64,000 nt of DNA from Microbulbifer sp. YPW1 (GTDB taxonomy: Bacteria > Pseudomonadota > Gammaproteobacteria > Pseudomonadales > Cellvibrionaceae), in NCBI RefSeq assembly GCF_013367775.1, contig NZ_CP055157.1, positions 744,001 through 808,000 on the forward strand, read 5' to 3'. A model generated the notes under the pieces. That model saw nothing but the letters and a program-made list of their open reading frames with translations, did not search any database and had not been told where the DNA came from. This document shows, in pieces, positions 37,901-46,715 of this stretch. Positions within the stretch are counted from its first letter, which is position 1, and every line of letters starts with the position of its first letter. Position numbers and translations under genes: made by a program.

Positions 37901-38367
37901 TGGTACTGCCAGACGACCTGATCGCCGACCACAGCTACAGCTTTACGCTGTGGTTGAGCCCATCGGCCCTGAGCCCCTACACCACCAGCTTCTTTGGCTG
38001 GGCCGCCAACAACAGCTGGATCAGCCTGCTGCCCAACGGCTTCGGTGAGGACACCATGCTGTGGTCTGGTGAATCCTGGTTTGACGCCAACACCGGCATC
38101 CAGATTCCACAGGATTCATGGAGCCAGCTGGCGGTCACCGTCAATAGCGGTGAAGTCAGCGTGTACGTCAATGGTGAGCAAGCCTTTACCGGCAGCAACT
38201 TCCCGGACGTATTCGGGCCGGCAGCAGAGCGCAACTTTGCACTCGGTGTGAACTTCTGGGATACCCCTTACGCCGGGATGATGGACGAGGTAAAAGTCTA
38301 CGACTACGCCGTATCGGCGGAAGACGTCCTTGCCCTGTACGAAGCAGAGTTACTCGGCGAACAGTAA
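34918..38367 (+). CDS. secreted GH43 endo-arabinanase with aBig-LamG-aBig-LamG tail
   Basis: A 1149-residue surface or secreted enzyme cutting alpha-1,5-arabinan (by family). The N-terminal signal ends in a Cys with an imperfect lipobox (STTGC, Cys 23) and a Pro/Glu linker. The GH43 five-bladed propeller spans about 60-430: base Asp in HDPSVIRDD, Asp in AIDPDVFYD, acid Glu in SAIEGTYM. A GH43_C beta domain follows at about 440-540 (GTYKFINHGKDINR), as in the Abn2 type. Then two atrophied Ig-like modules (about 545-620 and 855-935) alternate with two LamG-like modules (about 630-840 and 940-1145, each with DGSNGV or DGASGV and a YVNGE strand). AAGGA lies 8 nt before the ATG; its own terminator follows. 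Confidence 0.9.
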   Translation: MKTIQRASYLALVLSTLMSTTGCFDSGSGDDGDNGGPIVTPEPQPEPQPEPEPEREKIPDAADPTADASAINYNDMAVHDPSVIRDDDGTFYVFGSHLDAAKSTDLMRWERIAGGGVNDANPLFNTYASEISEGLEWVGGHQGSWAADVIKLNDGKYYFYYNHCANPASETGDCNTPRSYLGVAVADTIEGPYIDQGIFIYSGMTPEEIAAGYVPDGFTGTEYNPTIHPNAIDPDVFYDKDGKLWMLYGSYSGGIFILEMDETTGKPKPGQGYGKHLTGGDHSAIEGTYMLYSPESDYYYLFMSFGGFFSTDGYNIRIARSKTPDGPFLDAEGNDMAEARGSNWDSFAPYGVKMMGGFEFASDAGDPYPSRGYLAPGHNSAYYDEETGKHFLITHTRFPNRGEAHSVRVHEMFVNADGWLVASPQRYTPIEGDNIVDSNDLNGTYKFINHGKDINRTAKPTLYVTLNDDGSVSGEVTGEYVHDVENPSRISFTLEIDGETEEYEGITRWQWNAQAEKLVPVFTAVSGTGESIWGLRMDDQSDSNTLTAITANLSVPANTADDSIDLPTRGTRGATIAWVSSDDSVIKPSGRVTRPNAGEGDATVTLTANVSLNGMDTTVNFTITVEERQPYNRTAWYPFEDNLQESAGRFAAGTATGDRIFNSGNVGFTAGHDGQALQLDGSNGVLLPEGLIDNYEYTVSFWAKPTAITQHTPTFFGTVKEEATDSNAPYSNHWLSFVPHAWDGNTMLWGKNGDPIYFDGATGELIPAATWTHMAFAVDNGHVRVYLNGEEKFSGGTLIDFFSGNTGNFALGVNYWDLPFNGQIDEFKVYESALTAEEVRNLDIDNQSDEELLASAAAILDLGDLSAVTADFELPTTGPYAAAVRWTSSNPNAISVDGDTGVVTRPEGADSEVTLTATLSLNGAQQVKTFNATVKSTGLPAPVAHFGFEQTLDDAAGNFGSGAVVGALINEAGGSITYAEGVVGQAAVFDGASGVVLPDDLIADHSYSFTLWLSPSALSPYTTSFFGWAANNSWISLLPNGFGEDTMLWSGESWFDANTGIQIPQDSWSQLAVTVNSGEVSVYVNGEQAFTGSNFPDVFGPAAERNFALGVNFWDTPYAGMMDEVKVYDYAVSAEDVLALYEAELLGEQ

Positions 38368-38382
38368 TTACCTGCCATTTGA

Positions 38383-38410
38383 TGGGCGTTCTATTGAACG
38401 CCCATTTTTT
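38383..38410 (+). terminator. terminator of the GH43-LamG gene
   Basis: Stem TGGGCGTT/AACGCCCA with a 6-nt loop and six T, 16 nt past the stop and 27 nt before the next ATG. Confidence 0.9.
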
Positions 38411-38436
38411 ATCAATCACAAGAAAGCTTCAGATCC

Positions 38437-39807
38437 ATGAATTTTCGAAATGTGAAAGTCACAGCGATGTCAATTCTGATCGCAACCAGCGCAGCCGCTC
38501 CAGCTGCGGAATCATCACCAGAAGTCGGGCAATCAACACAACCATTGCCGCAGCACTTTGTCTTTCCCGAACCGGAGAAAAACAAAAAATCCCCCGATCA
38601 ACGCGCAGCAGTAGAAGAGATTGACGCCTTACTGCAAAAATTTATCGAGGAAGAGAAAGCCAGCAGCCTCGTCGGGTTTGTTGCGGTAGATGGCGAGGTG
38701 CGCTATTCCAAGGCGTTCGGTTGGAAAGACAAGAAAAATAAAACCCCTGCGTCAGTAGAGGATTACTACGTTCTGTTTTCCCAGACCAAAGCCATCACCA
38801 CCGTCGCCTTTATGACGCTGGTAGAACAGGGGTTGGTCAACATCGATGATCCGGTTTCCAAATACTTTCCCGGTATACCCAACGAGGTCATCACCGCCGT
38901 CAACGAAGACGGCAGCTACGAAACCCGCCCCGCCACCAGCCCCATGACCTTTGTTCACTTGATGGCGCACACCTCTGGGCTGAATGCCGGTCTCGCGGGC
39001 GAAGCCCGACTCGCAGACAGCGGCACTCCGGGAATGCCTTTGGGATTTGATGGGAAAGAACCCGATATACAGCCCGCGGGGCAGCATACCGGCGGCGGTA
39101 ATTACCAGGCTCGAACCCTGGAAGAGGAAATGCTGGAGCTGGCGAAATATCCCCTCGGTTTCGACCCCGGCTCTGAATGGAACTACCACGTCAGCACCAA
39201 CATGCTCGGCTATATGATCGAGCGTATTTCTGGCCAGTCACTACAGCAGTACGTTAAAGAGAAGGTACTTAAGCCGCTGGGTATGAACGAGACGGACTGG
39301 TACTACGAACCTGAAGCTTTCGAGCGGTTTGTAAAACCCTACAGCCTGGTGGATGGAAAGCTGGTACCCGGCTCCGATGTTTACGCCAGGGGCGCAGTGA
39401 GTACTCAGCAAACTTACGCCGAAGGCGCCATCGGACTCAACGGCCCAATTACGGATTACGCCAAGTTCTGCCAGATGCTGCTCAACAAAGGCACCTTCAA
39501 CGGCAACCGGATTCTCAAGCCGGAAACCATAGCGTTGATGACCACCATAAACCGGCTTCCGAAACCAAAAGGCGAAGACAACGGGTTTCGTTTTGGGCTC
39601 GGGTTTGAACTCTACAACGAACAGAAAAAACCGGCCCCTGAGGTTTCCAACGCGGCCTTTGCATGGGGCGGCATGATGGGTACGGATTACATCATTGACC
39701 CGGATAAAAATCTGATCGCGCTGTTTTATCTAAATATGTATCAGCGAGATGCCCTCTATCCGGAGTTTCTGCGTCGCGCTTACGCATTCGCTGAAATAAA
39801 TCGCTAA
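38437..39807 (+). CDS. secreted serine hydrolase of the class C beta-lactamase fold
   Basis: A 456-residue exported protein; the signal peptide is roughly MNFRNVKVTAMSILIATSAAAPAAE. The nucleophile motif SQTK (SxxK) is at about residues 112-115, the second motif WNYHVSTN near 248 (Tyr base) and the third region WGGMMGTDY near 408. This pattern is shared by penicillin-binding proteins, EstB-like esterases and D-aminopeptidases, so antibiotic hydrolysis should not be assumed. Its place between two arabinanase genes suggests an esterase removing acyl groups from a polysaccharide or its oligomers (inference). Confidence 0.85.
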   Translation: MNFRNVKVTAMSILIATSAAAPAAESSPEVGQSTQPLPQHFVFPEPEKNKKSPDQRAAVEEIDALLQKFIEEEKASSLVGFVAVDGEVRYSKAFGWKDKKNKTPASVEDYYVLFSQTKAITTVAFMTLVEQGLVNIDDPVSKYFPGIPNEVITAVNEDGSYETRPATSPMTFVHLMAHTSGLNAGLAGEARLADSGTPGMPLGFDGKEPDIQPAGQHTGGGNYQARTLEEEMLELAKYPLGFDPGSEWNYHVSTNMLGYMIERISGQSLQQYVKEKVLKPLGMNETDWYYEPEAFERFVKPYSLVDGKLVPGSDVYARGAVSTQQTYAEGAIGLNGPITDYAKFCQMLLNKGTFNGNRILKPETIALMTTINRLPKPKGEDNGFRFGLGFELYNEQKKPAPEVSNAAFAWGGMMGTDYIIDPDKNLIALFYLNMYQRDALYPEFLRRAYAFAEINR

Positions 39808-39971
39808 AACTCGGCAGCTCTAAATAGTCTAAAACAATGGCGCTACCAGCAGTAAAAAAATAATAACCCGTCGCCTTGCGCCAAAGGCAGGATGGGCGGG
39901 TAAACGGGCCAGAATCTGCTCATGGATGAGTAATGACTCGGGCACATTCTTACACACGTAAGAGGATCAAA

Positions 39972-41390
39972 ATGATAAAAATAGTGACAAGACGTATAGC
40001 GATGTTTCTAGCAGCTCTGCTGTCCTTGATTGCATTAAATGCAGCGGCGGTGTCCAACGGGGTATACACCCTTACCTCCAAACACAGCGGCAAACTTGCT
40101 GAAGTTGCGAGCGCCTCACTGGAGAACGGTGCCAATATCAGCCAGTGGCCCGCCAATGGTCATGAAACCCAGAATTGGATCATTACCCACGAAGGCAATA
40201 ACTACTACTCCATCGTCAACGCCAACAGCGGCAAGGCCATGGAAATTTACGACTGGCAAACTGCAGATGGTGCCAACGTAGCGCAATACGCCTATTGGGG
40301 CGGAGACTCGCAGCTATGGGCGATCACAGATCTCGGCAATGGGCACCACAGCATCATCAACAAGTACAGTGGTAAAGCGCTGGACCTGTTGAACTTCGAT
40401 ACCGCCGATGGTGCCAATATCGCCCAGTGGAGTTACTGGGGTGGCGATGCGCAACAGTGGGCTCTGACGCAAGTGGGCTCCGTGGGCGAACCGCCGCTGG
40501 ACACCTCCACTACCAATGGTGCGGTTAACCACTGGTCCCTCACCGGCAACCTAGGTACCCACGACCCGAGCATGGCCTGGGAAAACAATCAGTTCTGGCT
40601 ATTCCAGACCGGCCCCGGTATCTACGGCAAGGTTTCCTCCGATGGCCTGCACTGGGAACCCCTGCCCGCGGTGTTCCCCAATGGCCTGAGCTGGTGGAAA
40701 AACTATGTTCCCGATCAGGAAGGGATCGATGTCTGGGCGCCGGATATCGAGTATTACAACGGACGCTACTGGCTGTATTACAGCATCTCCACCTTCGGCT
40801 CCAAGGTATCCGCGATCGGTCTCGCGTCCACCAACAGCATCGCCGGTGGTAACTGGACCGATCACGGTATGGTGATTTCGACCAACAACGCCAACGACTA
40901 CAACGCGATCGACCCGGATTTGGTGATCGATGCCAATGGCGCGCCGTGGCTGACCTTCGGCTCATGGAACACCGGTATCAAGGTGGTGCGACTGAACCCT
41001 ATGACCATGAAACCCATCGGCGACCTGCACAGCGTTGCCGCCAATGGCCAGGGTATCGAGGCACCGACCCTGATTTATCGCCAGGGCTTTTACTATTTGT
41101 TCGTCAGCGTGGGCACCTGTTGCCAGGGCGTGAATAGTGGCTATCACATCCGCTATGGCCGCTCCACCAGTGTCACTGGTCCCTTCCTCGACAAGAATGG
41201 CGCAGACATGCTGTACGGCGGCGGCAGCCTGCTGGATGGCGGCAATTCGGTATGGGTCGGCCCCGGTGGCGAAGATATTCTCAATACCGACGTGATCGTC
41301 CGTCACGCCTACGATGCCACCGACAACGGTGCGCCCAAGCTGCTGATCAGTACCCTGAATTGGGATTCCAGCGGCTGGCCGCGCTACTGA
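39972..41390 (+). CDS. secreted GH43 arabinanase with N-terminal ricin-type module
   Basis: A 472-residue endo-arabinanase by family. Signal peptide MIKIVTRRIAMFLAALLSLIALNAAA; a ricin/CBM13-type beta-trefoil at about 27-170 with three repeats around SGKLAEV, SGKAMEIYDWQ and SGKALDLLNFD, each closing in QxW; then a GH43 propeller with Asp in GTHDPSM, Asp in AIDPDLVID and Glu in GIEAPTLIY. The ATG at 39972 has AGAGGA before it; an earlier in-frame start at 39933 is not used. The closest known type is the Cellvibrio arabinanase group (inference). Its domain order is the reverse of the next gene. Confidence 0.9.
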   Translation: MIKIVTRRIAMFLAALLSLIALNAAAVSNGVYTLTSKHSGKLAEVASASLENGANISQWPANGHETQNWIITHEGNNYYSIVNANSGKAMEIYDWQTADGANVAQYAYWGGDSQLWAITDLGNGHHSIINKYSGKALDLLNFDTADGANIAQWSYWGGDAQQWALTQVGSVGEPPLDTSTTNGAVNHWSLTGNLGTHDPSMAWENNQFWLFQTGPGIYGKVSSDGLHWEPLPAVFPNGLSWWKNYVPDQEGIDVWAPDIEYYNGRYWLYYSISTFGSKVSAIGLASTNSIAGGNWTDHGMVISTNNANDYNAIDPDLVIDANGAPWLTFGSWNTGIKVVRLNPMTMKPIGDLHSVAANGQGIEAPTLIYRQGFYYLFVSVGTCCQGVNSGYHIRYGRSTSVTGPFLDKNGADMLYGGGSLLDGGNSVWVGPGGEDILNTDVIVRHAYDATDNGAPKLLISTLNWDSSGWPRY

Positions 41391-41401
41391 GAAGATAACC
41401 G

Positions 41402-41442
41402 TTGATAGAGAGGAACCGCCCGCTGCGGCGCCTCTCCATCAA
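41402..41442 (+). terminator. stem-loop between the two ricin-GH43 genes
   Basis: TTGATAGAGAGG pairs with CCTCTCCATCAA (11 of 12) around an inner CCGC/GCGG hairpin. No T-run, so it may be an mRNA stabiliser rather than a terminator. Confidence 0.5.
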
Positions 41443-41539
41443 AGAACATGACACTGTCTAAATAGCGATTAGATAGGCATCGAACACGCTTAAGCTGTGC
41501 GTGCTCCCCAAACCATAACCACTCATGGAGAGTACCAAG

Positions 41540-43003
41540 ATGATGAGAATAAGCAGATATTCAGTAAGGCTCCTGGGCCTGCTTTTTGGTCTTATATGTG
41601 CCTTCCAAAGCCATGCCATTACCTTAAATGGCACCACCGATATTCACGACCCCTCAACCATCGTGAAGGACGGCGATACGTACTGGACTTTTGGCACCGG
41701 TGCCGGGGCTTCGAACTTCCCCATTAATGCACTCTACTCCACTGACCTTGTTAACTGGTCTCGCGGACCGTCACCAGTTCCGAGAAACACCTACCCCAGC
41801 TGGATAAACAATAAAGTTCCGGGTTTTGACGGTAACTTTTGGGCACCCGACATTATCAAGATGAACGGGCGCTACTACCTTTACTACTCGGCGTTTTCCA
41901 ATGCCACCGGCATGAAGTCCGCCATCGGCGTTATGGTGACTGACTCGCTGAACAATCCCAACTGGCAAGACCTGGGAATGGTGGTATCCACCGTCGATGA
42001 ACCCTACTCCGGGGGCCAGCCAGTCAATGCCATTGATGCCGGACTGTTCCGAGATGCGAATAACAATGTGTGGATGGTGTACGGGTCGCACTATGCAGGC
42101 ATTTACATGCGCCAAATCAACCCGGCAACTGGCCATTTAATGAACGGTAACCGCTACCCGGTAGTAGGTAACAACGGTGGCTGGCATGAGTTCGAAGCCG
42201 CTCAGGTACAGTATCTGAACGGCTACTACTACATGTTCGTCAATCTGGGCGAGTGCTGTGCCGGAAACGCCAGCGACTATTACATTGTGGTAGGCCGATC
42301 GCGTAACCCTACCGGTCCTTACCTCGACAAGAGCGGCGCTGACATGTGGCACTATGGTGGCAGCACGGTTCTGACGACTCAGGGTAACTACATCGGTCCC
42401 GGGCATTTTGGCTACCTCAATAATTACGGCCAAAACCTTGCCACCATTCACTACTATGATGGCAACACCTTTAACGGCTGGCCCGCTCGCCTGGACATTT
42501 TGGAACTCACCTTTTCCAATGGCTGGCCTGTCTTTAACCGCAACTTTACCCTTGCCGATGAACCTGCCGGCCCCCTGGCAAATGGCCGCGTTACTTTCAC
42601 CTCGGTACACAGTGGAAAACTGCTTGAGGTTATCTCCGGCAGCCACGATGACGGCGCCAATATTGTACAGTGGGAAAGCAACGGCAGCGCCAACCAGCAA
42701 TGGGATATCGTGAATCTGAATAACGGCTACTACTCAATCCGCGCAGCCCACAGCGGCAAATCGCTAGACGTCTACGAATGGAGCACCGAAGACGGTGGTG
42801 AAATTCGCCAGTGGGAATACTTTGGTGGTGAAAACCAACAGTGGAAAATTGTCAATGAGGGTGATGGCACTTACGGTATTATCTCGCGCCATAGCGGTAA
42901 GGCTGTGGATGTATTTGAGTTCAGTACCGAAAACGGTGGCGACATCCGTCAATGGGAATACTGGGGCGGGGAGCCACAGCGCTGGATCGTTAACTACCAG
43001 TAA
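41540..43003 (+). CDS. secreted GH43 enzyme with C-terminal ricin-type module
   Basis: A 487-residue exported GH43 protein. Signal peptide MMRISRYSVRLLGLLFGLICAFQSHA; GH43 propeller at about 27-335 with Asp in DIHDPSTI, Asp in AIDAGLFRD (instead of the IDPD form) and Glu in HEFEAAQV; then a ricin-type trefoil at about 350-485 with the repeated SGK-(L/S/A)-x(2,3)-V and GGENQQWKI pattern. The ATG at 41540 follows GGAGAG by 8 nt. It is a likely arabinanase or arabinofuranosidase of a different subfamily from its neighbour, judging by the altered middle motif. Confidence 0.88.
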   Translation: MMRISRYSVRLLGLLFGLICAFQSHAITLNGTTDIHDPSTIVKDGDTYWTFGTGAGASNFPINALYSTDLVNWSRGPSPVPRNTYPSWINNKVPGFDGNFWAPDIIKMNGRYYLYYSAFSNATGMKSAIGVMVTDSLNNPNWQDLGMVVSTVDEPYSGGQPVNAIDAGLFRDANNNVWMVYGSHYAGIYMRQINPATGHLMNGNRYPVVGNNGGWHEFEAAQVQYLNGYYYMFVNLGECCAGNASDYYIVVGRSRNPTGPYLDKSGADMWHYGGSTVLTTQGNYIGPGHFGYLNNYGQNLATIHYYDGNTFNGWPARLDILELTFSNGWPVFNRNFTLADEPAGPLANGRVTFTSVHSGKLLEVISGSHDDGANIVQWESNGSANQQWDIVNLNNGYYSIRAAHSGKSLDVYEWSTEDGGEIRQWEYFGGENQQWKIVNEGDGTYGIISRHSGKAVDVFEFSTENGGDIRQWEYWGGEPQRWIVNYQ

Positions 43004-43019
43004 CTCAGTGTAACCTGCC

Positions 43020-43048
43020 AGGCACCGCGCACCTGCAACGCGGTGCCT
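43020..43048 (+). terminator. stem-loop after second ricin-GH43 gene
   Basis: A 10-bp stem (AGGCACCGCG/CGCGGTGCCT), 16 nt after the stop, with only a short T tract. Confidence 0.55.
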
Positions 43049-43135
43049 TCACTAGTTGTGGCTGGACGGAAGTATTGCCCTGTCCCTGCCGTTTGAGTAG
43101 GGTATCGGAAAAACAATAGCAAGACGGCCCACGCT

Positions 43136-45019
43136 ATGATCCTTCCCTCCGGCACGCAGTTTCCGCTCAAACGCTACTACCTGCCGGGCAGCCTGGTTGT
43201 ACTAACGCTGATGGGAGCCTGCGAATGGATCATCGCCATGTTGCTGCCGCAAGACAGGGTGATACTGGGCTCAATTACCAGAATGCTACTGGCCACGACG
43301 CTGGTAGGCGTCAGCTGTTATCTTCTCTATCGTCGGCACCGGCGACTCACCCGTCGCCTATCGTCTATGCTGGCGCACCAGGAAAAACTCAATACCGAGT
43401 ATCAGCGAGAACTGCTGGAGCGGGAGGCGACGGAACTGGCACTGTCTGACCAACTGCAGTTTCTCCAGATTCTCATCGACGCTATTCCCGCGCCCATTTT
43501 CTACAAGAATGCCAAAGGTATTTACACCGGCTGCAACCGGGCATTTGAAGAATTCCTGGGCAAGGGGCGTGAAGATATTGTCGGCCGCTCGGTCTACGGT
43601 GTCTCGCCGGGGCCGCAGGCGCAGGTCTATCACGAGAAAGACATCGTACTGATGCAGCAGCGGGGACAACAGGTTTACGAGTCCCAGGTAGTCTATGCCG
43701 ATGGCACCCTGCACGACGTTATTTTCAACAAGGCCGCCTATGAGCTGGAAGACGGCCGGCTCGGCGGCCTGATCGGTGTGATTCTGGATATCACCGATCG
43801 CAAATCCCTCGAGCGGGATCTGCTTCAGGCCAAGGAAAGGGCGGAGTTTTACAGCCGCTCGAAAACCGAATTCCTGACCAACATGAGCCATGAAATCCGC
43901 ACCCCACTGAACGGCATTGTGGGCTTTAGCCAGCTGCTGCTCAATCGCAGTGCCAACGGAGGGCTGCCGCAGGAATTTCGTGACTTTCTGCAAAAAATCG
44001 CGATCAGCGGCCAGAGCCTCGCAGAACTGGTGAATGATGTGCTGGATATTTCCCGTATAGAAGCCGGCAAAATCGAGGCCGTTGAAGAAGATTTTCAGCT
44101 GCGCGGCCTGATGCAATGCATTCTCATTTCCTGCGAATCCCAGGCCGCCCGTAAAGGGCTTATCTTCCAGTGCGATATCGACGCGGCCCTGCCGGAGTTC
44201 ATCCGCAGCGATCGGGGCAAGCTTTCCCAGATTCTGATCAACCTGATCGGCAATGCCATCAAGTTTTCACCCGCCGATAGCACCATTGAAATTCGAGTCT
44301 GCTCGCAGCGGAAGGACCACCAGAGGGAACAGGACCGGGATCTGATCCGTATCGAGGTCATCGATTGTGGTATTGGTATTCCTGAAGAGCAGCAGGCGGC
44401 GATCTTTGAACCCTTTGAGCAGGTGGACAAGTCACCCGACGGACAGGCGCGCGGCACCGGCCTGGGGCTTCCCATCACCCGCAGCCTGGTAGAGCTGCTC
44501 AATGGAGAAATCAACCTGCAGAGCACACTCGGTGAAGGTACACGTTTTCAAGTTCTGCTGCCCTTGCAGGAAGGTTGCCCGGTAACGCCTCTGAGCCAAC
44601 ACAGTGACTCGGCAATGGCGGAGCTAAATGGCATAAACGCACTGATTTTTGAGGATAACGCCCTCAACCAGACATTGATGCAGGCATTCTGTGATGACCT
44701 GGGTATCAATGCTACGTTTGTGGCCGATGGTCGTGAAGGGGTAACTCTCGCGCGGAAAATACGCCCGCAACTGATTTTTATGGATGTACAGATGCCCGGC
44801 CTCAGCGGCCTAGAAGCCACCCGGGAAATTCGCCAGATTCCGGAAATCCACGATACGCCGATTATCGGTCTGTCGGCGGCCGCGTTCAGTGAACAGCGCA
44901 ATGCAGCACTGGATGCGGGCATGAATGACTACCTGACAAAGCCCATCGCACTTCCGCAACTGGTCACCACCATGCAGAAAAACCTGGGACGCCAGCCACA
45001 GCCGGTACGAGCTGAATAG
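43136..45019 (+). CDS. hybrid sensor histidine kinase/response regulator
   Basis: A 627-residue inner-membrane kinase. Two N-terminal helices (about 15-38 and 43-63) with almost no periplasmic loop, a coiled coil (about 66-100), a PAS domain (about 105-220, LQILIDAIPAPIFYKNAKGIY), HisKA with phospho-acceptor His 252 in NMSHEIRTPLNG, HATPase with ISRIEAGK, LINLIGNAIKFSPAD and GTGLGLPIT, then a receiver domain with Asp 550 in LIFMDVQMPG. No Hpt or DNA-binding output domain. With no real periplasmic sensor, the signal is probably cytosolic or intramembrane. It lies downstream of the arabinanases, but control of them is only suggested by position. Confidence 0.93.
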   Translation: MILPSGTQFPLKRYYLPGSLVVLTLMGACEWIIAMLLPQDRVILGSITRMLLATTLVGVSCYLLYRRHRRLTRRLSSMLAHQEKLNTEYQRELLEREATELALSDQLQFLQILIDAIPAPIFYKNAKGIYTGCNRAFEEFLGKGREDIVGRSVYGVSPGPQAQVYHEKDIVLMQQRGQQVYESQVVYADGTLHDVIFNKAAYELEDGRLGGLIGVILDITDRKSLERDLLQAKERAEFYSRSKTEFLTNMSHEIRTPLNGIVGFSQLLLNRSANGGLPQEFRDFLQKIAISGQSLAELVNDVLDISRIEAGKIEAVEEDFQLRGLMQCILISCESQAARKGLIFQCDIDAALPEFIRSDRGKLSQILINLIGNAIKFSPADSTIEIRVCSQRKDHQREQDRDLIRIEVIDCGIGIPEEQQAAIFEPFEQVDKSPDGQARGTGLGLPITRSLVELLNGEINLQSTLGEGTRFQVLLPLQEGCPVTPLSQHSDSAMAELNGINALIFEDNALNQTLMQAFCDDLGINATFVADGREGVTLARKIRPQLIFMDVQMPGLSGLEATREIRQIPEIHDTPIIGLSAAAFSEQRNAALDAGMNDYLTKPIALPQLVTTMQKNLGRQPQPVRAE

Positions 45020-45038
45020 GGGGCGAAACTTCGCCCCC
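45019..45038. terminator. stem-loop between convergent kinase and xylanase genes
   Basis: A 9-bp stem (GGGGGCGAA/TTCGCCCCC) overlapping the last base of the kinase stop codon. No long T-run. Confidence 0.6.
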
Positions 45039-45061
45039 AGGTTTAACTAGCAGAAAATGGT

Positions 45062-46609
45062 TTACTGACAGCTGCCACTGAAACAGTCGTCCGAATGACC
45101 GAAGCCGATCACGCCACTGCAGTGCATGACCTCGGAGTAGGAGCCACCCCCACATGAGCCGTTGCCATAGGTTGCGGTGTTGTAGTCCATATCTTCCGCC
45201 TGACGGATTTCACCATTGACCTGGATATAATCCAGAATCACATCGCGGCCGTCGCCATCGTTGGTAAATTCCACATCCACATTACCGAAGGCACCACCGA
45301 TATAGGTGTAATCCTGAGCACTGGTGCTCAACGTCCAGTTCGCCACCACGGTACCGCCGACGATCAGGTTGATTTGTTCACTGCCACTGGTGCCGCGCGC
45401 GCGCACCACGATATTGTCGGAGGTACCGCCGGAACTGCCACCCGATGAACCGCCACTGCTGCCGCCGGAAGAACCGCCGCAATCACCGCTAAAGCAGGCA
45501 CCGGTACCGCCGAAGCCGATCACACCGGAGCAATGCATGGTGTCAGAATAGGAACCACCGCCGCACTCGCCATTGGCGTAGGTCGCGGTGTTGTACTCCA
45601 TATCTTCTGCCTGACGGGTTTCGCCATTGACGTACACATAGTCGAGAATCACATCGCGGCTGCCGCCGTCATTGTCATATTCCACCTGGATGTCGCCGGC
45701 CGCACCGCCGGAGTAGGTGTAGTCCGCGAGACTTGTAGTCAGGTTCCAGTCGGCAACCACATTGCCACCGATGAGCAGGTTGATGTGCTCACCACCGGCC
45801 ACACCCTGTGCCCGCACCACAATATCCGTGCTGGAAGGTGTGCTGCCACTGGAGCTACCACCGGAGCTGCCACCCGAACTACCTCCAGAGCTGCCACCAC
45901 TGGTGCCCAGGGTAATATTGGAATTACCGCTGCTCTGGTAACCCTCGGTGGCCATTACCATGTAATCGTGGGTACCCAGGTTCAGGCCGTGGCTGGCCCA
46001 GGCATCGAAGTGGTTACCGGTGGTGATGGTGCCGCCGGTGCGCTTTTGCTGGCGCACACTCCAGTACTGGTAAAAGGTCGCGGTGCCCTCGATGGAAGGC
46101 TGATTCACCCGCTGGGTGCGATAGATATCGTAGGTGCCGCCATCGGTGTTGACGGTGCCGTAGTAGGTCCCGCTTTCTCCGGGACGGTATGAACCCCAGT
46201 TATCCACGATGTAATACTCCACCAGTGGATTACGGGTCCAGCCGTACAGGGTGAGGTATCCGTTGCCGGATGGATTGAAGGTGCCGGAATAGCTCACGGT
46301 CCGACGCCCACCGGGGTTCCAGCCCTTGCCGCCCACCCAGTTGCCGGTATTGCTCCAGGAGGAGCTGTAATTACCGCCCGCACCCAGAGTCATCGATACA
46401 GTGCCGGGGGCATCGGTCCAGAAGGAGTAGTAATAGCCGTTGTGATTACCGGTCTGGTTCGAGGTCAGCGTCTGGGCGTCGGCTGCGGAAAAACCGAGTG
46501 ACGCCACTACGCACAGGGCAAAGGCGGACACAGCGCCTCTGCGCCGCGGTTGGTCTTGCGGTGTGTTTTTTCGGTACATCCAGTCAAACGGGTTGCGTAG
46601 ATTTCTCAT
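45062..46609 (-). CDS. secreted GH11 endo-1,4-beta-xylanase with two CBM60-type modules
   Basis: A 515-residue xylanase. A long N-terminal region ([15 protein letters not shown]...) precedes the hydrophobic signal ([19 protein letters not shown]). GH11 jelly roll at about 45-235: nucleophile Glu in [13 protein letters not shown], acid/base Glu in [12 protein letters not shown] Gly/Ser linker (repeats of GGSS), a CBM60-like module (about 255-375), a second Gly/Ser linker, and a second CBM60-like module (about 395-515). Both modules carry DYxYxGGA, QAEDMxYNTATY, CGGGSYS and [10 protein letters not shown] with paired Cys. CBM60 binds xylans and galactans by family. A XylR-type operator lies 93 nt upstream. 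Confidence 0.93.
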   Translation of the reverse strand: MRNLRNPFDWMYRKNTPQDQPRRRGAVSAFALCVVASLGFSAADAQTLTSNQTGNHNGYYYSFWTDAPGTVSMTLGAGGNYSSSWSNTGNWVGGKGWNPGGRRTVSYSGTFNPSGNGYLTLYGWTRNPLVEYYIVDNWGSYRPGESGTYYGTVNTDGGTYDIYRTQRVNQPSIEGTATFYQYWSVRQQKRTGGTITTGNHFDAWASHGLNLGTHDYMVMATEGYQSSGNSNITLGTSGGSSGGSSGGSSGGSSSGSTPSSTDIVVRAQGVAGGEHINLLIGGNVVADWNLTTSLADYTYSGGAAGDIQVEYDNDGGSRDVILDYVYVNGETRQAEDMEYNTATYANGECGGGSYSDTMHCSGVIGFGGTGACFSGDCGGSSGGSSGGSSGGSSGGTSDNIVVRARGTSGSEQINLIVGGTVVANWTLSTSAQDYTYIGGAFGNVDVEFTNDGDGRDVILDYIQVNGEIRQAEDMDYNTATYGNGSCGGGSYSEVMHCSGVIGFGHSDDCFSGSCQ

Positions 46610-46701
46610 CTAGTCGCGTCTCCATGTTGTGGGTATTTATTGTTTTTGGGAGAGGTCCCGCTGCGCGCAATCGCGGGAACTGCCCTCTCTTGGAGCCAAC
46701 A

Positions 46702-46715
46702 TGTTAGCGCTACCA
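46702..46715 (-). promoter_or_regulatory. XylR-box-like LacI-family operator
   Basis: Read on the xylanase strand the site is TGGTAGCGCTAACA, a near-palindrome with central GCGC identical to the xylR-box described in Xanthomonas xylan loci. It lies 93 nt before the GH11 start. Confidence 0.8.

Noticed and set aside
39819..41473. TCTAAATAG before both ricin-GH43 genes (39819-39827, 41457-41465)
   Set aside because: A 9-mer shared by two AT-rich gaps is close to chance, and distances to the start codons differ. The second copy lies in a weak palindrome, TCTAA-N7-TTAGA, noted only for comparison.
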